Shown one piece after another: positions 41,578 to 54,160 of a stretch of DNA of 64,000 nt. The notes beneath the pieces were generated by a model. The model saw nothing but the letters and a program-made list of their open reading frames with translations. It was not told the DNA's origin and did no database searches. Within the stretch, counting starts at the first letter, position 1. Each line of letters starts with the position of its first letter. The DNA lies in assembly GCA_038373865.1 (NCBI GenBank), contig JAXGGA010005153.1, positions 16,751-80,750 on the forward strand, written 5' to 3'. This DNA is from Uloborus plumipes. Lineage: Eukaryota; Arthropoda; Arachnida; Araneae; Uloboridae. A program made the translations under genes and the position numbers.

Positions 41578-43602
41578 ATGGTGAAAAGGAAGAACCGAAT
41601 TGTGTATGACTCTAGCAGTGATGATAGTGATAGTCCCGATGATGTTGACGACTCTGCTGAATCTTCAGGTAAAGCTGACAAAGAAAACACAGAAAATAAT
41701 AAACAAGAGGCACCTAAACGCTCCGACTCTGATTCTGAAACATCTGAGAGTGATGATGATTGGACCGTGGATGGGAAAGGTGGCAAAAAGAAGAAGAAAG
41801 TCAAAAAACCTCCAGCTTCGCAACCTCCAAAGAAAACTCAAGAAGGTTCTTCAAGTAGCGATGAAGGTAATGACGCTGAAAGTTCAGAACCTGAAGAAGG
41901 TGAAGTATCTGATTCAGAAAGTGGATCAGGAGAGGCATCAGACAGTGATGATGAATTTAATGATGGTTATGATGAAAACCTCATGGGTGATGAAGAAGAT
42001 AAAGCACGGCTTATGCAGATGACAGAGAAAGAGAGGGAACAAGAAATTTACAATCGTGTTGAAAAGAGAGAAGTACTAAAAACAAGGTTTGAGATTGAGA
42101 AGAAGTTAAGATTAGCAAAGAAAAAAGAACAGAAGATAAAAGCCAAAAAAGAGGAAATGAAGCAAAAGATTGATGCAAGCTCTCGCAGTAAGGAAAGAAG
42201 GCGCACCGTTGAAGAGAAAAAAGATAAGCTGGATAAAAAAGCACAAGCCATCAAAGATCTTAGAGAGCAGAGAGAAAAGAAGCGAAAACTAGCAGAACTT
42301 CAGCAACAAAAAGAAAATGATGAACAGAAGGATGACGAAGATGCAGACACAGATGATGATGCACAACAGCCAGTTAAAAAGCTGAAAGCCAGTGATATTT
42401 ATTCTGATGATGACGACGATGACGCAAGTGGCAATGAACGTGACAATCAAAGTGAAGCTTCATACCGTTCGCGGAGTGAGGATGAAGATGAGGAATCTAG
42501 CAAAAAAACTGAATATGTCAGCACGAAGGAAGAACTTTCTAAAATAAGACTTTCCAGATATAAACTTGAAAAGTGGGTGCATGCACCATTTTTTACTAAG
42601 ACTGTCAGTGGCTGTTTTGTACGCATTGGAATTGGTACCAACGATGGTAGACCTGTGTATAGAGTTGCCGAAATTATAGATGTAGTAGAAACTGCTAAAA
42701 TTTATCAGTTAGGTACGACAAAGACTAACAAAGGCTTGCGATTGAAACACGGATTACAAGACAGAGTTTTTCGTTTGGAGTTTGTGTCAAACTCGGACTT
42801 CACCGATTCTGAATTTCACAAGTGGAAAGAAACTTTAATGCTTGAGAATATTGCTTTGCCAACTCTAGATGATGTCAACAAAAAAGTCAAGGATATTCAA
42901 GTAGCTTTGAACTATCAATACAAAGAGGACGATATTGAGACAATTGTGAAAGAGAAAGAAAGGTTTAAGAAAAATCCACACAATTATGCAATGCGAAAAA
43001 CCATGATCATGAAAAATAAAGAAATGGCCGAGATTAATGGTAACCTAGAAGAGGTGCTAAAGTGGAAAACTGAACTTGATCGACTGGAGGAAAGAGCAAA
43101 GGAATTAGATAAAGTGAGAACTAGCACTATTAGTGGAATTAGTTACATTAATGTACGCAATCGCCAAAGAAACATCATTGAAGCTGAAAAAGCTATTAAA
43201 GAAGCAGCTCGAAATGAGAAAGAGACGGGTGATGATCCTTTCACGCGTCGCCGTTGCGCCCCTACTTTGGTTACGAAAAAGAATGAGATTCCTATGAATT
43301 CTGCATTACTGTTAGAATTGGCTAAAAAGAAAGAACTAGAGAAGAAAAGACAGCTAGAAGAGGAAGAAGAAATGAAAAGACAAAAAGAACTAGAAAAACT
43401 GAGAACACCTTTAAATAACTCTCAAACAAAAGCTATGCAAGACGAGGACTTATTTAGTGCCCACGATTTTGACATTAAAATTGATTTACAGATGCCCAAC
43501 ATTAACTTAAGTGCATCACCTCGAGTGCCTGTACCTCCACCCAATGCTCCAAGAAGATCCCTCAACCTGGAAGAATATAAAAAAATGAGAGGCTTAATTT
43601 GA
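41578..43602 (+). CDS. RTF1: RNA polymerase-associated protein RTF1, single exon
   Basis: Subunit or associate of the Paf1 complex. It couples elongating RNA polymerase II to H2B ubiquitination through Rad6/Bre1. 674 aa, uninterrupted. Order: acidic Ser/Asp/Glu-rich N-terminus (about 1-120); histone modification domain (about 124-180) with [15 protein letters not shown] and [20 protein letters not shown]; Lys/Arg coiled coil; Plus3 domain (about 312-430) from [19 protein letters not shown] through [19 protein letters not shown] to LENIALPTL; coiled coil; C-terminal Paf1C-binding tail [18 protein letters not shown] and [16 protein letters not shown]. Both ends match the family and length is close to the human protein. 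The start ATG is the first in frame. The lack of introns is unusual for an animal RTF1. Frame and motifs are intact, so it is either functional or a very young retrocopy. Confidence 0.96.
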   Translation: MVKRKNRIVYDSSSDDSDSPDDVDDSAESSGKADKENTENNKQEAPKRSDSDSETSESDDDWTVDGKGGKKKKKVKKPPASQPPKKTQEGSSSSDEGNDAESSEPEEGEVSDSESGSGEASDSDDEFNDGYDENLMGDEEDKARLMQMTEKEREQEIYNRVEKREVLKTRFEIEKKLRLAKKKEQKIKAKKEEMKQKIDASSRSKERRRTVEEKKDKLDKKAQAIKDLREQREKKRKLAELQQQKENDEQKDDEDADTDDDAQQPVKKLKASDIYSDDDDDDASGNERDNQSEASYRSRSEDEDEESSKKTEYVSTKEELSKIRLSRYKLEKWVHAPFFTKTVSGCFVRIGIGTNDGRPVYRVAEIIDVVETAKIYQLGTTKTNKGLRLKHGLQDRVFRLEFVSNSDFTDSEFHKWKETLMLENIALPTLDDVNKKVKDIQVALNYQYKEDDIETIVKEKERFKKNPHNYAMRKTMIMKNKEMAEINGNLEEVLKWKTELDRLEERAKELDKVRTSTISGISYINVRNRQRNIIEAEKAIKEAARNEKETGDDPFTRRRCAPTLVTKKNEIPMNSALLLELAKKKELEKKRQLEEEEEMKRQKELEKLRTPLNNSQTKAMQDEDLFSAHDFDIKIDLQMPNINLSASPRVPVPPPNAPRRSLNLEEYKKMRGLI

Positions 43603-44790
43603 TATTCTTCAGGCATAAATATGACTTATACTAATTATATTATTGGATTGTTCATATTCCCAGTTAGTAAACTGGATAGCTCTAGGAACTTCATATAACA
43701 ATCTGTTCAAAGTGTGCTGTATAAAAGAAAGACTAATGTTGTACTGGAACTCTTAATATATTTATTTTGTATAGCTTTATCGGCAAGAAAAAACTATTTA
43801 TTTACATTGTTAATGTGGCAAATACTCTTATGATATAGCAAAAATAGTGTATCACAATTTAAGGCGCAACATTATTTGACTGACGGTACACTAATTATGT
43901 ACTTAAAATGCTGTTAATAGTCAGTAAGTTATACAGAATTATAACACTTAAATACGTTTGGCAAATCTACCCAAAATAGATTTTTTCATAAAGATATTTT
44001 GAGGATGTTGAATATTTAAACAAAGAAATTATAGCCAGGGATGCCCTTAACTTTTTTTTATAAATGGGGGGAGGGGGTTCTCAGTTTACCAAAGGAAATA
44101 CCTGAATTTTATGAAATGATAAATATGAGCATGAACACATGCCTATGTCTTATACGAAGAAAGGTTAAGACATCATTATAAATAATAATAATAGTGATAT
44201 AGCAGTACCATCTCCAATTCTGCCAAAAACAGGGAAATTTTTCGAGAGGTCTTGACCTATTAGAGTGTCTTTGTTTGTAAGACTAGACTTCTTACATCTT
44301 ATATACATTTATAACATGGCAAGATTTTCCTTTGACCATTCTTATGAATTCAGCAACAGCATCAGATTTTTCTCTGTGTAAAAGTTTCTTGATTTCCAAG
44401 CCAAGATTGAAAAAAGTTGATTTTGTCACATTGATTATGGGTCACAATTGCAATCGGTTAGTGGGAAAAAAGCATTTGATTAATTTTTAACACCTCGGTT
44501 GACAAATCTGGCCATAAAAGTAAAATATTTCATTGGTAAATATCCTGTGAAAACCCCTTATTTTTAACACCAAATATGCTAGTTTTAAAGCAAGGAATGA
44601 ATAACTTAATCCTGGTTTATTTTGTTTCGATTTCTCGGAATTACTTGTTTTCAAGAAAACACATTTTAAACTACTGAACTGAATAGTTGTGATTTGCTAA
44701 ACTTATGACAGTCTAAATTTGTTAACTTCTTTGTGCATGCTCTCTATTAACTGACAAGTTTAATAAAAAATGTATATGAGGGTTCAGTGT
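43603..44790 (+). other. RTF1: RTF1 3' UTR (inferred) and flank
   Basis: AT-rich non-coding sequence after the stop. A candidate poly(A) signal AATAAA lies at 44762-44767. No A-tract typical of a retrocopy tail directly follows the ORF. Confidence 0.4.
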
Positions 44791-44982
44791 AAAGGAAAGA
44801 GAAGTATTTTTCTGCTATAGACACCGGTACCTTTAATTCTTTGCTTCATTTACCTGCTGAGTTGTTTTAATTTGGAAATGTTCCATATTTTCCACTTTTC
44901 ATTACTATGTTGATGCAGCTTCTAATAAGATATGAATTTTTTAATTTTCATAAATTCTCGTTCATTTTTGATATGCTAGATA

Positions 44983-45669
44983 CAGGGGTGATTGTGTTCC
45001 GGTATTTTACCGGATTTTCGGTATTTCCATGATCGATTCTGGTATTTTCATGTTCGAAAATACCGGAAATAAAATTTTTTTAGTTATGCTTTTATCTTCC
45101 CACCTCCGGATTTTTTTTTTCTTTTTCGAATTTTCGATGATTATACCGATGATTATTAATAATATTCATCAAATAAAAATTAAGATGAAAATTATAATTG
45201 TTTTTTTACCTTACTAAATTATTATATTTGCATCCAATATGAGAATCAAATTTTTCTCACTTTTGAATTTTTAATGCTTATTACCCTTAGTTAGGAGACA
45301 AGCAAATTAAATACAACAAAATGTAACAAATGCAACTTTCATTACTTTATAAATGCTTTCGCACAACAAACAGTAATTCTGTAAGACTTTTGCTTTCTCC
45401 TTGAAATATTTTTTTGGAGATAATTGCTCATCACCAGCTCAAAAGTAACTTTATTACTCATTTACACTTTAATTAAATGCATGTACAATATTTTGACTAA
45501 AAACTTTGAATATATGAAATGTGTTAGTTTATAAAAGGAAATTAATTATTATGTATGTATCATTATAAAATTAGGTGTGATTAAGTAATAGGGACCTTGG
45601 TTTTAACCCCCCCCCCCCCTTTTCTTTAAAAATTTTCAGGTATTTTTTATGAACTCACAATCACCCCTG
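44983..45669. mobile_element. CAGGG-ended DNA element (687 bp)
   Basis: Perfect terminal inverted repeats CAGGGGTGATTGTG and CACAATCACCCCTG, with TAGATA duplicated on both sides (44977-44982 and 45670-45675), a 6-bp target duplication. The left subterminal region repeats CGGTATTTT and TACCGGA motifs. Non-coding. Confidence 0.88.
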
Positions 45670-45675
45670 TAGATA

Positions 45676-46710
45676 GTGACTTAAATAATTTTTTTTAATT
45701 TAGAAATGTACTGCATGTTAGTAGTAGTACTGTACTTTTCTATTATAAATACAAAAGGTAAATGTTTAACTTGCAGTGTAATAACTGATTGCTCCGTAAT
45801 TAGTTTTATAATTTATTTTAGTAAAAAATTTTGTTTGTTTTTGCTTGCATTGCTTAACCATTCATTGACCCGTACATTTGGATAAGAATTTTTTTAAATT
45901 ACACTTTATCCAGTGTTAGAAATAAACTCATTAGTCGCAAATTGCAACCAAAAATTTTGATTTTGACATCTAACCCTAGGTGTGAAATTTGATGGCAAAA
46001 GTGATGGATCGCAATGAAGTTTTTGCTTTCTGACCCATTGTGACTCTTTGGGCAGAATTTTTTTCAGCTTTCTGAGAAATTTTCTAGAATCAATTTTTTT
46101 CTGCAACATTGGAATATTCTTCAATAATATATGCAACCCTCTTACAGTAACACAAGTTGATTGTATTTATAAAAATGTCAACATTAGTACAAAAGATTCA
46201 TAGGGCTATCAGCATAGGTAGCTGTTTTATATTATTTTTTTCTTTGCCTTTTTTTCCCTCCCAATCACAAATCTTTCTTCATACTGTCTCCCTTATTCTG
46301 CGACAATGTCTCCATGTCAGCAGCTTTCTGCCACAAGGATCGTGACCATGACTCATCATTGGTTTAAAATAATAGAATTTACAGAAGTGATTTTAAAATG
46401 CAATCAATTTTATCTTTGAAAAAAAAAAAATCTTTGTATATTTTGCGGATCCTTTAAGATTAGATATTAGCAATGAGTAAAAAGTTCTGTTCAATAAATA
46501 TCTTATAATATTAGGGCAAATTTCTATTTGATAATTAAAAAAAGGCACCTTGGTTGTTTATTTTGATGCCTAGAAATTTGTCCTTGGCGTTTTCATGATG
46601 CCTAAGATTTGAACTCTTATTTCTAACACTGAGTTAACCCATTGTTTCAGATGCAATCATTGTGCCCTTTATTTAAGTAGTAACAGATATGTGCTGGCAA
46701 TATGATTATG
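45676..46710. other. Intergenic, nothing recognised
   Basis: AT-rich sequence with short homopolymers only. Confidence 0.5.
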
Positions 46711-46742
46711 ACAAATATGTTACTTTTCTCGACTTATCGAAA

Positions 46743-46826
46743 TTGCAGTCGAGAAAAGTAACATATTTAAGGGATTATTCGTTATCTCGAATAATCCCTT
46801 AAATATGTTACTTTTCTCGACTGCAA
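46743..46826. repeat. Perfect 39-bp inverted repeat with 6-base loop
   Basis: Left arm 46743-46781 (TTGCAGTCGAGAAAAGTAAC to GGGATTATTCG) and right arm 46788-46826 are exact reverse complements, with spacer TTATCT. A third, partial copy of the arm end (ATATGTTACTTTTCTCGACT) lies just upstream at about 46716-46734. Confidence 0.95.
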
Positions 46827-47468
46827 CCTTTCTTGACTATAGAGAGATAAGCTGAGACCAAACAAAGGAAGTAGTTCCTTGCGCAGTGTCCGAATTTCGG
46901 GTAAAATTAGGTCCTTCACTTTAGAAATCGGATTAGAGTTTCATCTATGCATATGTAGCCTTTTTTTGACATAATGTTCGTAATTTTTTTAATATTTTCA
47001 ATTTTACGAACGGAGTAGGGCGGAAGCGTAATCCATTTGAATCGAACGCGCCAGCCATTAAGAGTTCACGCACGGTTGGCGATCTCCTCGAATTCGCCAA
47101 GAAGGATTCTGTTAACTCCGTTGTTCTTCCGCACGTAGTGATTTCAGTGTCAAGTTAAGTTGCTGTTAACTATAGTATTGTGTTTAAATGAAGGATTTCT
47201 GTGAGACCAATAAACAACAGCCTTCTGCATAGATGCCTGCTGTTAAATAAGCTATGAAGTTTAATCGGATGTAATGAAACTATAATTTTCTTCATATGTC
47301 ACCTGTAGACTAACCTCTTTTATTATTTGATAACTGTTTGATTACAATTCAATTCTTTTCACTATACTGACATGCTAATGTACATTTCAAATGATTTAAT
47401 AATTTTAATTTATAAGAATGAAAGTATTCTTTCAGTTTCTCGAGTTTTGTGTTGTTGAGAGGGGTAAT
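46827..47468. repeat. Degenerate MITE-like segment
   Basis: Sequence at about 47020-47180 (GGTTGGCGATCTCCTCGAAT, CGCACGTAGTGATTTCAGTG then TCAAGTTAAGTTG) resembles the MITE at 26979-27287 (GCGAATAAGAGGAGATCACC, CCCGTAGTGACGTTAGCTCC then AAGTTAAGTTG). Ends are not definable here. The rest is unremarkable. Confidence 0.4.
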
Positions 47469-47600
47469 ACAGGGAACTCCGGATTATCTGCGGAATAAGA
47501 GGGCACAGTAACCCCTGATAATCAGAAAAATAGGTAGAAAACTACTAGTGTACAGTACACCCACGGATAATCCGAACCGCGAATAATTGAGACTTTACTA
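47469..47600. mobile_element. Tigger-like end fragments
   Basis: CAGGGAACTCCGGATTATCT after TA, and CAGTACACCCACGGATAATC after GTA about 80 bp later. Both resemble pogo/Tigger termini (CAGT, then a GGATAATC block). They do not form a clean inverted pair, so these are probably two truncated copies. Confidence 0.4.
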
Positions 47601-49124
47601 GTATAACAGTTCTGTCTGTGAAAATATTATCGATTATTGCTTTAATTACGTTTCCCAACTGTTATGGTTGTCCTATTTCGTCTTGTAAAAACTTGTCTAA
47701 CAATATTAAAGTACTAAAGAGCCCTTGTGTTCCAAGAACAGTAGCTTTTTTAATGTTTAATGATGATCATAAATAAAAATAAAAAGTGATTATTTCTGTA
47801 ACTGTTTTTAAAATGTTTTTTGGAACTATGAGTTTCTGAGGAATTCTAGTTGGGAAATGATTGTATATGCAAATTATTGATAGTTATGAAGTACAATTAG
47901 AGCGTTTAAATTTGACATAAAAAGTGTATTGTTGACTTACTGCATGTTTTCAATTATGTTGTATTTGTGTTTAGTTAGACTTTTGTGAGCCAGCCAGGGT
48001 CATAGAAATGACAAAGTGGCAAAGACCCTACACTAGCTATTTGTGTGGCTTATTATTGATTTTAAATACCCTTGCTTATGTCATTGACTTCAAATTTTGG
48101 TCAGCCGGTGGATGCTACTGTTTGGTATAGGACTTCTACTTATATCCCAGTAGTTGAGCAACATGTTTTCCAGTGATGCATTATGACACTTAGTAGTTGT
48201 CCTATTTCTGCAAAAAAACACTTGCATTCCCATTCAACATACACATTAATATTAATTAGTTACATGTTCTCAAATGTACTATGTATCGTTTCATTAAAAT
48301 CACGGAAAGAGCAATGCAGTCTTAATTGTGACAGCTGTTTAGTATCTAGAAGCTTGGAACAAGTTAAACCCCCAAAATATGTTGCATGCAATATTTTTTA
48401 TAATTTAAACACCTTGTTGTAGGAAGGGGGCAGCTCCATTCTTCACCAATTTTGTGTTTTACATTGAAATATATGAAGAAAAATATCTTTCATTCTGTAC
48501 ACAAACATATCTCCCAGCAATATTCTATAAATATTATAGGAACAGACTTTAACAGGTTATATTTCAAGGTGTATTATCTTGAAACAAAATTATTATCACA
48601 AAAGTGACATTGTTTGCTTGGTAAAACTAAAAATTAATTTAATTATTAGCTAAACTCAGTAGCGCAACAAGTCAAATGGGGGAAAAAAAATCCCAGAAAT
48701 GCTGTGTCCATTTTCATTTTTCATTGAGTACAAAGTTCGGAAAATTATAATGGGAACTATACTTCAGTTTGAAAGTAGAGCTGCATATGATTATTTATTG
48801 TCTCTTTTTCCCCCACAAAACCTTAATTTTACAAAATTAATTTGTTTTCCAAAAATATTTCAAACCATTAAAATAGATTGCTGGTATATAGTTTCCAGAA
48901 ATCATGATAAAAATTAAGCTATGCATGAATTTGAATTAAAAATTGCATACAATATTTTGTTTCAATTACATTTTTCTCGTTGGAATACCATATTTGTATT
49001 GTATAAAGAGACTCTACTTGTTAAAAAAGTTATAAATCAAACCCGGGTAACATTCTGTTTTATTTTGCAATGACAAGTTTGTATCAATAAATAAGACTGC
49101 TGATTATGAAAGGTAATAATGTTA
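47601..49124. other. Intergenic, nothing recognised
   Basis: AT-rich sequence without a supported frame, hairpin or element. Confidence 0.5.
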
Positions 49125-49137
49125 TTTTATGTTGTTC

Positions 49138-49412
49138 GTTTCACTCCCTGTACCTACCACTATAAGTGGTTTAACTGGCTGGATGGGGCCATGAAGAACG
49201 CTCTGTTTTTGATCCAGACTAGGAGCCGAGCAAACCCCTTGTGCAGTAAACCCAGAAACATTGATTCACTTGGAAGACTTAGTGACCACGACCCATATTC
49301 AATGTGACCCAGCCACCATTAGAGAACATGATGGGTCTTTGAACGGCTAGGATCGAAGCTGGAACTCTCCGGTTACGAGTCTGGCACCTTACGGATTGGG
49401 CCACAAGGGCCC
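49138..49412 (-). repeat. tRNA-derived SINE, copy B, with 13-bp target duplication
   Basis: On the minus strand it starts GGGCCCTTGTGGCCCAATCC (A box), has GACTCGTAACC at the anticodon position and a decayed B box (CTTCGATCC), then the same body as 31618-31903. TTTTATGTTGTTC flanks both sides exactly (49125-49137 and 49413-49425), the mark of target-primed reverse transcription. Confidence 0.9.
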
Positions 49413-49425
49413 TTTTATGTTGTTC

Positions 49426-52400
49426 AGAGTAATCTGTAAAGTTGTATAATATATTTGTATCATCTCCATGTAAATGCTTCAGTTTGAAAGTAGAGCATTT
49501 TAGCGTTGAATAAAAATAAACAGTTAGCTCACCAGAAACAGTAGTGGCCCATCTAAAAAAAATCAAGAGAATGCTTTAATTATTGATTTAAAAATCTAAA
49601 TTTATTCTTTTGTTGCCACAAAAATCAAAGTTGATTTGCATAACTAGTGTGTGGTTACGATATAATCAATAGTAACACATCAACAAATTTTTACAATTTA
49701 GAAAAAAAATTTCAAGCTTTATTCATAAACTATTAATTTAGACTACAAAAGAAACTAGTAAACCTTAATTCATAAATGTTTGCATATTGTATCATTTGAG
49801 ATCAAATTGGTTAAAAGTAATTTTGCATAACACCTTATTTATTTATTTATTTATTTTTTTTTTTTTTTGTACTATTTTACTTTTTTCTTATTTTTTAGAC
49901 ATGCCACTATTTTTGATGGTGAGCAATTTGTGCAAGACTCAAATGCCAAACAAACCCAGTGTGACTAATACACAATCAGTATTTTCAGTCGAGTAAATAG
50001 CTGTTTCAAGCTTTCAGAGGCTTCTTTGAATGTAGAGTTCAAATAAGCTAGAAATTTATAAGTGAAAATTTCTCATTTTAGCTTTCTTAACATCTAAATT
50101 CAGAACTAAATAGGTTGATGTCTTGATAAAGCTGTTAGCTTGTTTTTGTTTTTTTAACCAATTGTGTGTTACTCTCAATGGTTTGTTTTGTATCACATTT
50201 TAGTGTTGCTTTTAAAATTTTAAACAGCATAAATGACTTTTAACATTAGAAATGTATATAAGCATTATTCATATTTGTTAATAAATTGTTATACTTGTTA
50301 CTCATGTACATAGCAATATTGATTCATTTCTCACATTAAATTTCAATTTGAAAATTACTTTCGAGTTTTCAGTTAATATTTTCAAAATACATTCATAACT
50401 CTGCTTTAAAAAAAATTCCATAATGTACGTTAATTCCGTAAGGTAGTTATTTTTCTGAAGAAAAATGCAACGTACCAATTTTTTCGGGTAACAATTCAAA
50501 GCAATTTTGTTTATCATCCAAGTTTTGTGATTAAAAAAAAGTTGAGCATTCCAAAGTATTTTCCTAATGTGATCTTATTTATTTAACAGAATTAAAAGTA
50601 GCACTTAAGCAATATAAAGAATAATTCATTTCCCCATCGGATTAAAAAATACAGCTAATTTGTATAATTCAAGGGCTTTAAATTTCCATAAAAATATTTG
50701 CAGATCCACAGAAACATTTCAAGCTCTCAAGTATAATTAGTTACTTCAAAAGCAATGCACAAAATAAAAATTTCAGAAAATAACTATTAAATTTTTTTTT
50801 AAATCGTTGTCCTATTGGATAATAGATGGCGCTTTAGCTGCACATCAATATTTTTCGATCATAGCAAGTTGCATTAATCTTCAAACTTTTGCAAATTATA
50901 TCTCAAAAGAAACAAATATGACAAAAAAATTCTACCATTTTATGGAGTTTTTTTAAAGCAATTAACACTAATATTACTCGCATTTAATTTTAAATGATTT
51001 CGAATAAAATTAAGAAAATCATTAAAAAATATATGGCAACACTGAAAACTGCGCGAAATCGTAACTTGAATTTCTGCTTCACATAAAATTTTTTGTAAGT
51101 ATTTTAATTGAACAAACATTTTAAATTTCGTATTGTTTTTCAACTGTGTTACTGTTTTGAGAAACCCTTGTTACTCTCTCAATTCTAAATGTTCTCATCC
51201 TTGGACAGGTTTTGCTGATTCAAGCCAATGATTTATTTACACATTTCGAGATAAAACTTGCTAAATAACATTTTTCGGATAAACTGTACTTTAATATGAA
51301 TATATTTCTTAGAACTTGATTTGTATTACTTAATGTGCATTTGACTAACTTTTATACTTTTAAATTATTCTACTTTTTGAAGATTTTGTTAATGTTATTT
51401 TTCATGTCCTTTTTATTAATGCTCAACTTCAAACATATCGATTATGATAGTCACATACTGATATGAAAGGTACATAAATATTATAAATCTCAGATGGTTT
51501 CAAGTAAGTATATGTATTGAAGTAGTTCACACACACCATTAATTTCGAAATAAACACTGGACAAAAATAATAAACTTTATGAAACGAGATTTTTCAATTT
51601 ACATTAAAATTTTCCATCCATAATATTTCAGTGTCCTTACATCTATTTTTCTTAACATTCGACTGAAAGCTTTATTGTTTTATCTGAAATTATATGCAAA
51701 TATAAGTGTTGACAGTTTCTTTTGAAATTTGTTTTTGTTTGTATTTCTATTATGATTCAAGTATAGATTCAGGGTCTTAATTTTAAAGGGTGGAGGTGAC
51801 TTTAACAGAAGCCTGAAAAATGTATAAAGGACCATTTTGGGTACCATAAAGTACTTTAAATGTAAAGTTTATTTATTACTCGGCCTCTCATCATGCAATA
51901 TTAGATAACTCTCAAACGATAACATTAGTATGAACATAATTTGTCTTCACAGTTACCATTGTAGATGTTGTACTATATTGTAGTTACGCAATCTATTGAC
52001 TTTTTTTGAAAAAGTTAACCGATTGCAGTAGAAAAAAGTTGTTGCCCTGATGTTTACAATTGATTGCTCACGTATTCTTGATTATTTTCCTTTTGCTGCT
52101 TTATAATTTACTGTTCAAAACTGATTATTTCATTTCAAATTTTTCCGGAGGGGGGGTTAGAGGTTATTTGCTCTTGAGCATTTGAAATTTTGTACTTTGA
52201 AAAGTATATTATACCGAAAAAGCAGTAAAAATTATGCCTACTTACATGCAAAGACATTAATTTTCCGAATTCAGGTTGGGTAGAGCATTACCCCACCCCC
52301 TTCTCATCCCCTGAATGACAGGCATAGAGTATTTGTTTAGGATGTGTTTATCGGGACTGATTGATCTTGGTTTTGGTTTTACAAACCTATAATATCATAA

Positions 52401-52703
52401 AATTAGTTATTTGATTTTTTGATGTATAAATGTGTTTAAAGCAGTAATAGTACACCTCTTATGAGTTAAATTTCCCAGAAAAGTTGACTGCAAATGGAAA
52501 TATAGGTAATTAAAAAAGCGAAATAAGTGAAAAAGTCGGAACAGGACAAAGTTAAATTCTTCAAATAGTTCTCAATAACACCTGCAAAAATTAAAAGGAT
52601 ATTTCATCCTAAGAAATGCTACTAATTGATAAAAAGAAACATGATTTATTTTAATGAATATTATTAATATGCTTACCATTTTTTGTGAAATATGTTTATA
52701 ATA
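49426..52703. other. Intergenic, nothing recognised
   Basis: About 3.3 kb of AT-rich sequence with short T runs near 49854. AGATGGCGCT at 50824-50833 is an isolated motif seen also (reverse) at 59356-59365. No gene or element supported. Confidence 0.5.
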
Positions 52704-52705
52704 TA

Positions 52706-53290
52706 CAGTATAACTTTGATTTAACGATACCCGATTTAACGATTTCCCCAATTTAACGATACATTTCATTGGTCCCGACTCATATGCCTTGAATTCAATG
52801 TTAAAACTTCCTCAATTTAACGATAGCTTTCCTCGATTTAACGATGATATCGAGCAGGGCCAAATTACCTCTTGTCAAAAATACAGTAGTATATGTTTAA
52901 AATATGTTTCTAACTATTTTACTTGCAACAGCATGAGACCTCATGTTCCAATAGTAAAAATATTCATCCTTCAGTAACGTCCAAACTTCTAGCATTCCAA
53001 ACACATTTTTTTTGCACCTTGAGAGGAGAGTGATCAGTCGAAAAAAATGAGGTCGAAAAAAGTGAAATTTTCTCAACACGAGAAAACAAAGATCGATGAA
53101 ATAACTTTGGAAATAATATAAATGCACAGTTTTCTTAAAGAAGCAAAATAACGTATGTTTAAGCGTTCACTTAATTATCAATAGTTTAATCCGTTTAACT
53201 TATAAGTATGCTTTCTCGATTTAACGATATCCTCGCTTTAACGATAATTTTTTACAGTCCATAGGCAATCGTTAAATCGAGGTTATACTG
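52706..53290. mobile_element. Tigger-like element (585 bp)
   Basis: TA-flanked (52704-52705 and 53291-53292). Termini CAGTATAACTTTGATTTAAC and the reverse of CAGTATAACCTCGATTTAAC. ATTTAACGAT is repeated at least five times near the left end and again near the right end. Non-coding. Confidence 0.88.
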
Positions 53291-53418
53291 TACACCTCAA
53301 TAATAAAGCGAACAAATAGAATCATTAATTATTATACTTTCAGGAGGAACAACTTTTCACCAGAAGTAAAAAATATTATCATCATATATCTTTTTGATTT
53401 TTAGTGCATACTTTAGAA

Positions 53419-53516
53419 CAGTGGTTCCCGACCTGGAGACATTAGAGAGGAAGGGCAACAGGTGTCTTTCCTCTCTTAGATAGGGCGATAGACTCAAAAA
53501 GGGTCAGGAACCACTG
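53419..53516. mobile_element. 98-bp hAT MITE
   Basis: Ends CAGTGGTTCCCGACCT and AGGAACCACTG form an inverted repeat of the common CAGTGGTTC hAT type. Flanks CTTTAGAA (53411-53418) and CTTTACAC (53517-53524) match at 6 of 8 bases. Confidence 0.75.
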
Positions 53517-53779
53517 CTTTACACAATTTTAGTGCATATTTTTAATCCATTTAATCTGGGCTGAAAGTTTTTTCTTTTTTTAACTTTTAAAATGTTTAAT
53601 TTCGAGAACAAATCTTGAGGGTTACATATATCCCTTTGCACCACCTCTCTTTTGTATGCCACTGTTACAAGTTTTACTCTCAAAAGAGAACTACTCTATG
53701 AAATTTTTTTTAGTTATTGTACTTTAGTTGTTGTACAATGTAACTATAGCGCTTCTCTGGTAAGTTGACCTCCGACATT

Positions 53780-54160
53780 GACAATGGTTATCTCAGGGGT
53801 CCCACTGACGCGCTATAGCGCGTAAAATATGTGGTTTTCAGGAAAGGGACTCAATGCTTGCGCGTCCTGCGGGACGCGCTAAAAATTCGTCTTGCGGGAC
53901 AAAAGCGTAAAATTTAGGTGGTGCGGATTATCTATGCTTTTTTTCAACCAACGCGACCTATGAGGACTTTGTTGTCTGTAATGTTATTTATTTTACACAG
54001 CCTGAATCTGTAATGTTTATTTTTGATTATAGATTAAAAATTATTGTTTCACCTTTTTTTTTTCTGCAGAGTGCGGGACCCACTTTTTTTTAAATGGGCC
54101 CACTTTTTCAAAAGCGGTGGGTCCTTGGGACCCAGCTTTGTGAGTATCTAGCGGAAGCCT
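53780..54160. mobile_element. Probable DNA-element remnant with GC palindrome
   Basis: Contains the perfect palindrome ACGCGCTATAGCGCGT (53808-53823) just inside CAGGGGTCCCACTG. Further right are GCGGGACCCACTTTTT and GGGTCCTTGGGACCC. The GGGTCCCAC/GTGGGTCC complement suggests terminal repeats, but I could not define exact ends. Confidence 0.4.

Noticed and set aside
41600..42254. Frames overlapping RTF1 on both strands
   Set aside because: Shadows of the acidic and Lys-rich codon usage of RTF1.
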